64,000 nt of DNA. Origin: Cryptomeria japonica (taxonomy: Eukaryota > Streptophyta > Pinopsida > Cupressales > Cupressaceae). The stretch lies in contig NC_081405.1 in assembly GCF_030272615.1 (NCBI RefSeq), positions 21,866,047-21,930,046 on the forward strand. Reading direction: 5' to 3'. Of the stretch, positions 36,420 to 47,450 are shown in pieces. Position numbers and translations under genes: made by a program. The notes under the pieces were generated by a model. The model was not told the origin of the DNA. It worked only from the letters and a program-made list of their open reading frames with translations, and searched no databases. Each line of letters starts with the position of its first letter. Positions within the stretch are counted from its first letter, which is position 1.

Positions 36420-37300
36420 GCTTGATCCTGATTTAGTCATGCATCATCTCACAGTAGCAAAAGGAGCCAAACCTGTCAAGCAGAAGCTTCGTAAGATGCA
36501 TCCTCAGATTGCCGTGCTAGTCAAAACAGAACTCAAGAAACTTCTGGATGTTGGTTTCATTAGACCAATTGATTATGCAGAATGGATCTCCAACATTGTA
36601 CCAGTTGGCAAACCAAAAGGGGGCATCCGCATTTGTATAGACTTCAGAGATCTGAATAAGGCATGTCCTAAGGATGACTTCCCTCTACCAAATATCGACA
36701 TCATAGTAGATTTGACAGTAGGACATGCCATGCTTTCACTAATGGATGGCTTTTCGGGATACAATCAAATAAAGATCGCACCAGAGGACCAACATAAGAC
36801 AGCCTTCACATGTCCATGGGGCACATACTGCTGGAATGTAATGCCTTTTGGTCTAAAGAATGCAGGAGCGACCTATCAAAGAGCAATGACCACCATCTTC
36901 CATGACATGATGCATACTATGATGGAAGATTATGTGGATGACTTACTAGAAAAATCACTTACTAGAGAAGGACATCTCCACATCTTAGATCAAATCTTTG
37001 ATAGACTGGAACAATATCATGTTCGACTCAACCCAAAGAAATGTGTCTTCGGAGTGACCTCCGGGAAGCTTCTAGGATACATTGTCTCAAGCAAAGGCAT
37101 TGAGGTCGATCCAGCAAAGGTTAAAGCAATCATGGACATGCCACCTCCAAAGAATATTAGTCAGCTAAGGACACTACAAGGATGGCTTCAATCCATCCGC
37201 AGATTCATTGCACAATTGGCTGATAAGTGTCACCCATTTACACATCTGCTACACAAGAACATCCACTTTCAGTGGGATGCCAGATGCCAACAAGCATTTT
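36420..37300 (+). other. A reverse transcriptase domain
   Basis: RT signatures in order: KQKLRKMHP, ICIDFRDLNKACPKDDFPLP, LMDGFSGYNQI, FTCPWGTYCWNVMPFGLKNA and the catalytic YVDD at 36931-36942, then KKCVFGV and LGYIVSSKGIEVDP. The domain is complete in sequence. The first stop after it is at 37300, where B keeps Gln. Confidence 0.93.
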
Positions 37301-37319
37301 AGACGCTTAAAGGCTATCT

Positions 37320-38190
37320 CATGAATCCACCATTGTTGATGCCACCAGATCCAAGTAGACCGTTGTTACTTTATATCTTAGCGACAAGTACAGCATTGGG
37401 TGTACTACTGGCACAACATAATGCAGAAGGCAAAGAGTGTGCTATTTACTATATCTCTCGCACACTGGTTGGCTATGAACTCAGTTACACACCTATCGAG
37501 CGAGCTTGCCTAGCAGTAATCTTAGCAGCCACTAAATTGCGGCACTATCTATTGACACACAAGGTACAACTCATCGCAAAGATTGATCCACTCAAGTACT
37601 TACTCAGCAAAGCAGCATTGACAGGTCGCTTGGCCAGATGGGTAATGATTCTAAGTGAATTTGACATTGAGTATGTGGACCGTAAAGCTATCAAAGGGCA
37701 GGTCATTGTAGACCAGTTGGCCGATGCACCACTCATAGGCGATCATCCTCTTATTTCCAATTTTCCAGATGAAGAGATATTCATGATCACAGAAGTACAA
37801 CCATGGAAACTATATTTTGATGGTTCATACACTAGGCACGGCTCAGGGGCAGGCATTCTGTTTATCACACCTCAAGGTGACAGCATCCCGAAGTCTTACA
37901 GGCTCACATTTCCATGCACAAACAACATAGCAGAGTATGAGGCTTTGATCACAGGACTCAGGCTAGCCATACAATGGAAATTAACAGAACTTCAAGTATA
38001 TGGCGACTCGCAACTGGTCATTCGACAAGCAACTGATGAATATCAGACCAAGGATGATAAACTCATGCCATATAAGAAAATGGTGGACAATCTAAAGTCA
38101 TCATTTACTACTATCACCTTTGAGCAGATCCCAAGAGATCAGAATCGAGCTGCAGATGCTATGGCTACCATCGCATCTCTCCTAGATCTT
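37320..38190 (+). other. A dual RNase H domains
   Basis: A Ty3-type RNase H (ALGVLLAQ, YYISRTLVGYE, YTPIERACLA, RWVMILSEFDIEYVDRK) is followed by an archaeal-type RNase H (LYFDGSYTRHGSGAGILF, NNIAEYEALITGL, VYGDSQLVIRQ, QNRAADAMA) with all expected acidic residues (D, E, D, D). Carrying both is diagnostic of the Tat lineage. Confidence 0.9.
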
Positions 38191-38469
38191 CCACAGAATT
38201 CAACATGCTATGAGTTCTTGGTAGAACAGCTTTGGATCCCCGCTTATGATATCCCTGAATCCGAGGTGATATGTCGCCTTGTCGGTTCTGAATCCCCATG
38301 GTACGGTGAGTTCTACACCTATCTTCGTGATCACACCCTTCCTCCCAACCAATCGAATAACCAACGAAAAACCTTCATTCGCCAAACTGCTCGATATACC
38401 ATTATTGCCGAAACCCTATACCGATGCGGTCTTGATGGTACTCTCCTTCGATGTCTGGAACAAGGTGAG

Positions 38470-39540
38470 ATAACAAAGGCTTTGGAAGAGGTACATGAAG
38501 GAATTTGTGGGACTCACTCAAGTGGTCCATCACTAGCCAAGAAACTCCTGCGCAATGGATATTATTGGCCATCTATGGAAAAGGATTCCTACTACTTTGT
38601 CAGAAAATGCAAGAAATGTCAAATTCATGGTGACCTGATACATGCACCCGCACAAGAACTGCAACCAATCACAACACCATGGCCTTTTTGTCAATGGGGC
38701 CTTGACCTTGTGGGTAAGATTCATCCATCTTCATCCAACAACCATAAATTCATTATTACCACCACCGAATATTTCACCAAGTGGATCGAAGCTGTTCCAC
38801 TTACCCAAGTCACCGGCAAGCAGATCGCCTCATTCATCCTCAACTACATCATCTGTCGGTATGGTGTACCCATGTCCATCGTCACAGATAACGGTCTTCC
38901 TTTCAAAAATCAGGATGTCCGTGACCTTTGTGAGAAATTTCATATCCAACACCGCTTTTCCACTCCCTATTACCCACAAGGCAATGGTCAGGCCGAAGCA
39001 TCCAATAAAAACATATTGAGAATCCTAAAGAAGACAGTCAATGATGTCGGTCGTGATTGGCATGTTCAATTGAATCCAGCATTATGGGCATATCAAACTA
39101 GCATTCGAACTCCTACAGGTGCAACTCCTTATTCATTGGTCTATGGTGCAGAAGCTATCTTACCTATTGAGGTTGAGATACCACCATTACGAGTTTCCTT
39201 GCACAATCTCATCGATGATGAAGCCTACAGAGTATCCCATCTTTAGGACTTGGAGTTACTAGATGAGAAGCGACAAGCTACATACAATCACCTCAAAGCC
39301 TATCAGCAGCGCATGAGCAGAAGTTACAATCACCGAGTTAGATCTCGTACATTTGAGGTAGGTGATCTTGTTCTACGAGAGAATCCTCGCAACCAACCAA
39401 ATAGAGAACATCAAGGCAAGTTCGAATCAAATTGGCTGGGCCCATATGTTGTCACTGCTGTATTCGGGTCCGGGGCATATCAGTTGGCTACTTCAGAAGG
39501 AGAACCGCTTGCAGATCCAATCAATAGCATGCACCTCAAA
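38470..39540 (+). other. A integrase domain
   Basis: The HHCC zinc region HEGICGTHSSGP..KCKKCQIHG is followed by the DDE core: Asp at 38704 (GLDLVGK), Asp at 38887 (VTDNGLPF) and Glu at 38995 (GNGQAEASNK). The spacing between the last two is 35 residues, as in active enzymes. The C-terminal GPY/F module (NWLGPYVV) is near 39435-39460. There is no chromodomain. A TAG at 39244 separates the core from the C-terminal module. Confidence 0.9.
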
Positions 39541-39555
39541 AGGTTTTATACCTAA

Positions 39556-41955
39556 GGTGTACAAGGCATCAGGCTCCCCTGCATATCAGAAAATACCAAA
39601 AACATTCAGAAAAATGTCCTAAAGAAAATACCAAAAACATTCAGAAAATTGTCCTAAAGAAAATACAAAAACATTCAAAAAAGTAAAGAAAAATCATGCA
39701 TCCAAACGGTGAACAACCACTCCGGTGGCACCTTGGGTAAGTGCGATGGTGAAAACCTGGCAAACAGGTGCCACTCGTAAGGGCAATGGCTTCAGTATCT
39801 TTTAGGCTCGTTGCGATCACATTCATGCACACACACATCCATCTCAACCATGGCTTGTTATTTAATCTGCAATTAAGAAAATACTCCATGCGTCTAGCAT
39901 CCCACCTTTTCATAGTCAGGTCTACAAACTGGGGGCAATACCCTTACCCTCATGATGGAAGTGGATTCTACATTGTCTTATGTGTAATTACGCTCTTCAT
40001 TTACGCAATCATCAGAAAATATCAAAAACATTCAAAAATGACTCTCGAAAATATCAAAAACATTCAAAAATGATTCACAAAATCCAAAAACATCGACAAA
40101 ACCCATCGAAAATAAACAAAAACATGGCAACACCTTGTACATACCCATCTATGCAGATACCAAACACGCATTGATAAAATACTCACACACTGACCATTTA
40201 CCAATCAAACCAAAACAATCGACATCAACAATCAAACTGTCTTTTCAACAAAGATGCATCCTTCCTTATCCCAAAACAAAGACAAGATGACATTTTCTTT
40301 GACAAGAAAATTATGTTAGGCTATCAAATACTTGGTTGATTTGTGAGTACAATCGTTTGTTTATCTGTATCAGAATCTTGCAGCATTGTTTTATATCGTT
40401 TGCGCATTATTTCCGATGAAGTTCTGGGGCATGTACTAATGGTGTCTACGTGGGAAGTTCACCAAGCTACGTGATCATAGGCAAAAATGCAGTCATAGAT
40501 CACTACGGCTTGCTGACTACAGCGTATACCTCGACCATATGGACATGAACCATTACCAAGGATCCTTATTCTTTATTCTTTATGCATATATACTGTTTGT
40601 TTACAGGTACAATGCTCATTCTTTGGTTCCTCTTCCTCCAAATTGGATAAAGGTTTTATTTCTTAGTACGGTATGCACTTGTCTCAGGATATGATTAGCC
40701 TAAGATCAAGGAGGATGATCCAAGTCATGCACAAAAGGAGATAATCCTTGTCTGTTCCGCAAGCAATACTCTGGTCAACTTGATCCATTATATCAAGTTG
40801 CTTGTATTAACTTGCTATATAAAATCCATGTAAGAAATACTCAGGTCATCTTGAATTATTGTGTCAAGATGCTTGTATTCTCTTCCAACATTTTAAAGCT
40901 CAATGATGAAAATAGAGCACTATGGATCGTCATTCCATCTCATCTATATATACTGCATTTCATTGCATTCCAACCATCCATACATTCATAATAGCTGCAT
41001 ATCATGCATACATAGTCATAATAATGCATACTCTATTTTCCTCTTCTTCCATAGGAATGAGTCATAAGTCCTCCATATCTTCTATCTAACATCAAATCCC
41101 CCCTCACCCTCCCTATCTTGATCATCAACATCATCCTAATCCCTTTATCGCTTCCCATCCTCACTCATCCACAAAATTAAGCCAGTTACTCTGTCTACAC
41201 AGATACATCGACTCCCACACACCTAGACTATCAACAGATACTCTGATCAAGTATCTTCGGGTCTCAACAAGTAATCAATTATGGTAATCCTAGACTACAT
41301 CAGACATTTATCATAATGACCTAGTCTCAACGGGGTTGCCATGATTCCCCACAACCATCCATCACATGCACACACTATCAATTGATCAAGCAATCAAACA
41401 CAAATCCAACAGACAATTACATCAATTGTCTACGTCTCAATGAGTATTTTGCTTCATATACCTTGACTTCATCGGGAAATTACATCAATTGTCTAAGTCA
41501 CATCAGGTCACTTTGATTCACTTACTCAGACTTTATCATGTCCAAGCGACCAACTGACATCAAATGTCACGTTTTGACTTGACCGGGGCAATTAAACCGA
41601 TTGCACCAAATTGTCCAACCAATTTTGATCAATTGTATAGCATCAATCCAAACCCCACACTACATCTACTATGTATCTCTTGCATGACCTCAGGGTACCC
41701 ACTGGCTTGTTGTTTCTTCATATTCACTCCATTTTCTCCCATTCTTTCATCATTAGTTCTAATTTCTTCTATTCTACCTCCCCTCCACTTCTCATTCTTT
41801 TTCGAGAGATCGCCCAATTTTTAAAAAAAAATTCGGCCCATCTCTCGAGGGGGCATACCACCCATTAAATTTACATTTTATGGGGCATTTCTTCACACCA
41901 GTTTTTCTTTCTTTGAAACAATGCGATAAACTGCATCGTCTCAAAGAGGGGCAAA
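39556..41955 (+). other. A 3' untranslated region with short repeats and polypurine tract
   Basis: No gene seen; unlike B there is no antisense ORF here. AAAATACCAAAAACATTCAG repeats about three times at 39588-39690 and again in altered form at 40015-40130. A segment at 39695-39790 (CGGTGGCACCTTGGGTAAGT, GGTGAAAACC) is conserved in B at 50625-50765. CTCTCGAGGGGGCATACCA near 41853 and TTTCTTTGAAACAATGCG near 41917 are also shared with the B 3' end. CTCAAAGAGGGGCAAA ending at 41955 is the polypurine tract. Confidence 0.7.
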
Positions 41956-43368
41956 TGTAGTCACATAAATCTGTCCATTTTAATTAAATGAATATTTCGT
42001 ATTTATTTGATTAAAAATCCGCTAGCCATCAATTAATTAAATTAATATTTAATTAATTTATCCCCAAACATTCTTCTATTAATTAAATAAATTATTCAAT
42101 TTATTTTAATTAATTCATTAAATCAAATTCCATTCAATTAAATAAATAAAATCAATTTATTTAATTAAATCCCCCTATTCCTTTTTTAAATAAATTAAAT
42201 AAAACATTTATTTAAATCATTATCCCCACCCCACTTGCATTTTCCTACAAATGCAACTTGCACACATTTATTGGAATAAATGAATTTTTATTTTAATAAA
42301 ATCCTATTTTCCCTCACCCACCAAATCCACTTGCAAAATCTAATCCCCTTCTAGATTCTTCTAACCCCTTCCTAATTAGCCTAATCCATCCCCTAATTAT
42401 TGTCACATTCCTAAGCAAAATGGAGTCACTTCTCAAATGGCCCAAAGTCTTGGATAACCATTGAAGGTTTTCAACCTTCAACCACCAAAAACCCCAAAGT
42501 CTTTGAAAACCATTAAAGGCTTCCAACTTTCAACCACTTAATCCCCAAAGTCTCCAATAACCATTAATGGTTAACCCAAACCCTCCTACATGGTTAAAAC
42601 ATTTGTTTTGACTCAACCTCTATCCAACCCAAGGGTCTCATCAGGTCATTAATGCTTTGACCATGATTATCTCTTAATCATTTGCACAAAGGTTTATCCT
42701 TGGATTAACTCCTAATCCAGTGGATAATCCTAATTTAGGCTTGACCCTTAGCCTTTAGATAACCATGAAGTCTTCTCAGGCATTCAATGCCTCCAACCTC
42801 TTCTCTCAACCCAATCCTGTGTTGACACTTGTCACTATTTTATTGGTGCAAATTGTGCACATGGATCCCCAACTTTCAAGCTTGACCCTTGATTAAACCT
42901 TTCAATCCTGGCCATCCATTGCTCCATTTTTCCTATAAATAGAGCCCATTCCTTCATAATCCAGATCCTGAAAACTTGTAAGCATTTAGACTATAGCCAT
43001 TTTAGAGAGCATTTAGCATAGCATAACTAAATCTTGTCTTTTTGGTAAAATCAATCATGTTAGCAATAAAAATAGCTTTTTATTTCATGTTTGGAGCTAT
43101 TCTACAATCTCAATCCTCCATAAGCATCCATAGTGCAAAAAGCTGCTGAGAGCTACACTATTTTGGAACTTGGAGAGGAGAGGAACAAGGGAGAAGGAAC
43201 TAATATCATGCTGAGAGATAGTTGGAGATATCTCATTGTCTTACTTCTTTAGTTAGATTCATTAGCATGTGTTTTTAGTATCTCTCTTGGAATGCCTTCA
43301 TGTTTTGGTTTCTGATTGATTAACTCTAACATCTTGTTTGTTTTGTGTTCTTTGATCTTAAACTAACA
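41956..43368 (+). repeat. 3' LTR of A
   Basis: 1413 bp, TGTAGTCACATAAATC to AAACTAACA, directly after the polypurine tract. A TATA box (TATAAATAG) lies at 42934-42942. Five AT palindromes lie within the first 260 bp. Confidence 0.88.
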
Positions 43369-44245
43369 ATTTTGTGCCATTTAGGAGGGCATCAATATGC
43401 ATAAGAAAAGAGTAATACTTGAAATGCACATTAATTACATCTCCTTTTAGCTTCTCCATTCCATGACTGATGGAATCAATAAGATAGTTAGAAAAAACAA
43501 ATAACTTGGGATCTTTAGATTGCAAATCTGCACAGATGACCATAGCCACTATATCCATCAAGGGATGAGCCTCTATTCCTCGAACTTGAGCAACGTAGTA
43601 GTATGTATACTTGAAGTAGGGATGAAACAAATTGACATCATATGGATCTTTGTTATCTTTATCAAATGGCACTATCGATCCTGCAACCCTAGGTCTATGG
43701 ATAGGGAGTCTCCACCTCTTATAGACTTCCTCTAGGTTGAAGTACTCTTGTGTCAATTTCTTAGTATCAATTTGCTCCGTGAATCCCCAATCTAAATCAA
43801 ACACAGTGTCAATAATTTCCTTGGTAATTGACAATACTAGTCTCCCCATATATTCATATATGGTCCTGGTCTTGGGTTCATAGTTGTTGGCTAGGGATCT
43901 CATGAGTTCAACATTCACAAAGACATTAGCCACTACCAATTTCCCCAAATTCAACCTCCACAAGTTATTCATGGGCTCAGGTGCACTCCCTCATATATAC
44001 CCAAAAATAAACAATTCATGAGCCCTTATCTTTGTCCATGTATCTTCTAGGCCTTCAAATCTATCCTCCAAACCTTCCTCATCTATTTTAATTTTCTTAG
44101 ACCTAAGGCTTGACGCAGGACATTGGTTAATTAGGTCGTGGGCCAAAGAGCGCCCTTCCTTTTTCTGCCTCTTAGGTTTGTCTTCCGAGGGCTGGGTCTC
44201 TTTAACTTTCCTAGCCCTATTTTATTTAGAAGATGACCCCTCCAT
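43369..44245 (-). pseudogene. ORF E, N-terminal part, copy 2
   Basis: Duplicate of 26582-27458 with two or three substitutions (for example V/A and T/S changes in VICVDLQTK versus VICADLQSK). The start ATG complement is at 44243-44245, with the same two stops. The continuation of this copy is missing because its lower side is A. Confidence 0.62.
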
Positions 44246-45242
44246 TATCACTACAGAGCTCTAAGAGTGAAAAAATTACTTGAATTTGGGGTAGACCACT
44301 CGTGAATTTGATCTTGAATCATTTCAACTCTCTGAGGATTGCTGTGAATTCTTCAAGTGTTGCCCAAAAGTGTTTCCTCTTTTGCCAATTTATCGAGCAT
44401 TCATGGCAATTTTATCAATTACCATTACCAATTGCACAACGGTCACAGAGGCATTTATTTGAATTTATGATGAAGTGACTTTATTAAGATTTGTATTGAT
44501 CCTCACGACAGAAAGTAATCATTCATCTAGTAGCACTTCATATTGGCCATCGATGCTCATTAGTTTTATGGCGACACTCCTTTTCGATGGAATTATGTAC
44601 TTCAGTGGCTTAACTTTATCTTCCCTTGAAATGTCATGTTTCATCGATGTCTCCTTAGTTTTGATAAAACTACCATCATCATTAAGGAGCTTTGTGACTT
44701 CATCGACCTCTTCACTTTCATCAAAAGGCTCTACCTCACGTGTTACATCTTCACTAGCATCGATCAAATCTCCCCTTTCGGTAAAAGAAATATAATCTCC
44801 TTTGACTCTTTATGTTAGGCCGATAACAAGTCATCAATGGTAATCTCTTGTGTTTCATCGATCCCTTATTCTTCGATGAAAAAGCTATCTTTAGTCAACA
44901 TTTTTTGTGTCTCTTCGATACGCTCTTTCCATGAAAAGTCTTATCAATGAGATCTTCCTATAGTTTCCTCGATATACCATTTGTCGATGAAAATAATGTT
45001 TTTGATGAGCCACTTTTGGAACTAATCGAGGCCCAAGTCTGTTCGATAAGTCACTTGTCGATGAAACACTAATAGGTTTCTTCGATACAACAGATGTACC
45101 ATTTCGGTCAAACTAGATATTTCGATGAAGGATTAGTATGTATATCTGATGGCCTTGGTTTGAGCAATAATTTTTTAGGTTCTGATGTCGATGAAAATGC
45201 CAAGGGTTCTATCAAAATTCTTAAGGTCATGGTTGAATTCAT
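44246..45242 (-). other. Unknown 1-kb stretch upstream of ORF E, copy 2
   Basis: Duplicate of 27459-28455, with the same acidic 82-codon frame (44519-44767) and the same scattered TCGATGAAA motifs (44850-45200). No identification. Confidence 0.4.
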
Positions 45243-45367
45243 TTTTTTTTAAGAAAACTTCTGTAGCTTCAATTGAAACCACATAATTATATTGATTTAA
45301 ATTCAATGCTCAACACACCAGAAGTACTCTTCTAGTCATCAACATAACCTACCCAATATGCATCTAT
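45243..45367 (-). pseudogene. Copia F RNase H scrap, copy 2 (native continuation of copia F)
   Basis: Continues, across element B, the copia RNase H that breaks off at 61599. AYWVGYVDD then KSTSG is on the minus strand at about 45315-45362, with one stop between (a TAG where copia proteins have Arg). Sequence below about 45270 is frame-shifted. Confidence 0.75.
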
Positions 45368-45372
45368 ATATG

Positions 45373-46162
45373 TGTATATGGTGAAAATGGATAACAATAA
45401 TAACGATATTGAAAGGCTAAATGAATTCAACCACAAAACCCTAGCCTAACAACAACAAAGATCCACCATAACATATGAAGATTACCTAAGACAATGCAAA
45501 TCAAATGAAATCACAAAGATTATACCATCACATGTCCAATAGGGTTTGAATCTCCATTCTTCCTATCTCCATTGATCTTACTTGATATATTTGCTCTTAG
45601 ATTTTATATGTGCACAAGAGCTCAACAAAGAATGGAATGTGGTTGCAAGTAGGATCGTAGTGTAGTCAAGTACATAAAAGATGATTAACATGAATCATTA
45701 GGATGATTAGGGTTTGATAATGAAGGAAGCATCTCCTTATATAGAAGACACTATATGAAATGGAGGGATAAGATTGAGAGGTGTAAAAGGAGGTCGGCTA
45801 TGATTAGAGGGTAGGTAAAAGAAAATAATAAAATAATGAAAGAGGTAGGTAGTGTATGAATTAAGAGATGAATGACATGTGTCATGGGTAGAAAAGGCTA
45901 ATGACTTAATTAAATAAATAAAGATTTATTTAATTAATAGAAGAAGTGGGATAATTAAATAAATAAAAATATTTATTTAATTTAGGAAAAGGATAATTTA
46001 AATAAATAAATGTATTTATTTAAATGAGAAATAAGGCTAGAAGAGGATAAATGAATTAATTAAATAAATAAAGATTTATTTAATTAATAGAAGAATTAGG
46101 CTAAAGTAATTAAATAAATAAAATATTTATTTAATTAGTCATGACAATTTTGGGTGTCTACA
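45373..46162 (-). repeat. 3' LTR of B
   Basis: 790 bp; minus-sense TGTAGACACCC to CCATATACA. A TATA-like CTATATAAGG lies on the minus strand at about 45735-45744. The palindrome ladder lies at 45906-46136. Confidence 0.92.
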
Positions 46163-46178
46163 TTTTGCCCGTCTTTGA
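46163..46178 (-). other. Polypurine tract of B
   Basis: Minus-strand CAAAGACGGGCAAAA directly before the 3' LTR, nearly the same as the A tract (CAAAGAGGGGCAAA). The 60 bp upstream are also related between A and B. Confidence 0.8.
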
Positions 46179-46683
46179 GACAATGCGACTTGTTGCGTTG
46201 TTTCAAAGAAGATAAGATGAACTGATACAGAGTTGCCCCAAGATGGAAATGATATGCCCCCTCGAGAGATTGTATGAAAATGTGTGAAAAGACCACAAAC
46301 AATCTCTCGATAAGAAAGAAAGGCTAGAATGGACTGACCAGATAAAGTGACAAAGTCACGGGATAAAGAAGACTGACTCAGGAAACGAAGGCTAGGGGTA
46401 GTCTATAAGATAGACCACGGGGGAAAATACATCCTCATTGTCATCTACACATCCACGAGAGCAGATTACAGAGCGAAAATAGAGTAGTAGCAGTCAGCAG
46501 CGATGGCTTTCATTCATAGATTCAACCGTGTTCATCAATTTCAGAGGCCAGCAGAGGTAGGAGAGCCGGTAAATACCACCAAACCTCCTTGTACTTAGAC
46601 GCATTTAATTTTGTCATTAATGCATGCTAGATAGAGCAATAAATGTGCTTAGACTAGGGTCCAAAAAGTGTCCAAAAGCGTCC

Positions 46684-46956
46684 AAGCGCGTCTGCGTTGG
46701 TGTCAGGCGCGTCTATGCTCGAAAGGCGCGTCTGCGTTTGTGTCAGGTGCGTCTACGTTTGATCCCGCGTCTGTGTCAAATGCGGCCACGTTTGTGATGG
46801 TCAATCACATCTGTGCCAAGAAGGCACATCTGTGTCGCCCAGGTGCGTCTGTGTAGAGCATAGGCACGTCTGTGTTTTTCAAGCGCGTCTATGTTTTTTA
46901 GGCGTGTCTATGTAGTCTTCAAGCATGTTTATGTCAGGTAAGCACGTTTGTGTTTT
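46684..46956 (+). repeat. Degenerate 20-bp repeat array, core GCGTCTGTGT
   Basis: About 14 imperfect units of 16-22 bp with core GCGTCTGTGT (variants GCGTCTATGT, GCACGTTTGTGT, CACATCTGTGT) in plus orientation, 495-767 bp upstream of the antisense ORF start. The units vary in both core and spacer, so the array is old or tolerant of change. The same core, in gag-sense orientation, lies upstream of B gag at 58816-59004. Confidence 0.8.
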
Positions 46957-47083
46957 AGAAAGTGTGAAATTGCGTCTTCGAGGTCAAATCGACAGTTTTG
47001 TGATGAGCATACACTGTTGATTGGATAAGTTGCTGAGAGGATACACTCAAGCAGGCCCTCTAGGGAAGACTAGAACAGATCAA

Positions 47084-47402
47084 GGCACTTTGTGATGAAC
47101 AGTGAGTACCAAGATATAGTACTTTGTGATGAACAGGGAGTGCAAATGCAAGTAACACTTTGTCATGAACAGTGAGTGTCACACACGTAGTACTTTGTGA
47201 TGAACAGGGAGTACCACTAGGATAGAAGCAACACTTTGTGATGAACAATGAGTGTCACGAGGATAGATAGCAACACTTTGTGATGAACAGTGAGTGTCAC
47301 TAGGATAGAAGCAACACTTTGTGATGAACAGTGAGTGTCACTAGGATAGAATGCCATATGCATTTAGATAAAAAGTAGCATTTTGTGATAAACAGAGAAT
47401 GC
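47084..47402 (+). repeat. Eight-unit hairpin repeat with covarying stem
   Basis: Units at 47084-47110, 47119-47143, 47155-47179, 47190-47214, 47231-47255, 47273-47297, 47314-47338 and 47378-47402. Spacing is 35-36 bp for the first four, then 41-42, with the last at 64. The middle TTTGTGATGAACAG is nearly constant, while the flanking 5-bp arms vary together: ACACT/AGTGT (four units), GTACT/AGTAC, GTACT/AGTGC (one G-T pair) and GCATT/AATGC. One unit, GCACT/AGTAC, has a mismatch. An inner TGT/ACA pair is constant. It lies between the GCGTCTGTG array and the antisense ORF. Confidence 0.8.
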
Positions 47403-47450
47403 CACTATGACTGACATGAGTGATTTGCTTGACTGCAAGAGTATTTGCCT

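Larger units (their letters stand above)
32269..39555 (+). pseudogene. gag-pol: A gag-pol polyprotein (Tat-lineage Ty3/gypsy)
   Basis: One frame from ATG 32269 (MAQTRSRSRQ) to a TAA at 39553, about 2430 codons, with in-frame stops at 33085 (TAA), 34351, 34888, 35653, 37300 and 39244 (all TAG) and 35125 (TGA), and no frameshift. Gag includes a capsid-type domain (YRGKGDPRDHVREF, LCNTKQKPGELFSVFL) and the CHHC knuckle CEFHQGRGHKTSNC near 33655-33696. A Pro/Thr/Ile-rich linker lies at 35230-35560. Protease, RT, RNase H and integrase follow as listed separately. Element B supplies the comparison: Q stands in B where A has the TAA at 33085 and the TAG at 37300. A 98-codon gap-free alignment or a codon-based test would be needed to date decay. 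It lies within element A. Confidence 0.92.
29753..43368 (+). mobile_element. Element A: Ty3/gypsy, Tat lineage, 5' end truncated by rearrangement
   Basis: Interior 29753-41955 plus 3' LTR 41956-43368. The polyprotein order is Gag, protease, RT, RNase H, a second archaeal-type RNase H, then integrase without chromodomain, which defines the Tat branch of Ty3/gypsy. The 5' LTR and primer site are not adjacent. The matching LTR sits at 25171-26581, separated by duplicated ORF E/copia/B sequence. The coding frame has stops but no frameshift. Confidence 0.88.
41958..46539. repeat. Composite duplicated segment, copy 2
   Basis: Second copy of the 4582-bp segment. Its left part is the A 3' LTR in its native place after the A polypurine tract. 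Its right part runs into the complete interior of B. It is therefore the parental arrangement, and copy 1 is the derived one. Confidence 0.88.

Noticed and set aside
25171-46539. One retrotransposon with 4.6-kb LTRs
   Set aside because: The repeated segment contains an A LTR end, coding sequence of ORF E, copia RNase H and a B LTR with its polypurine tract. ORF E resumes in frame at the 1.41-kb LTR edge.
47084-47402. CRISPR-like array (regular repeats about 35-42 bp apart)
   Set aside because: The unit-to-unit intervals are themselves similar sequence, the context is a plant retrotransposon and there are no cas genes.
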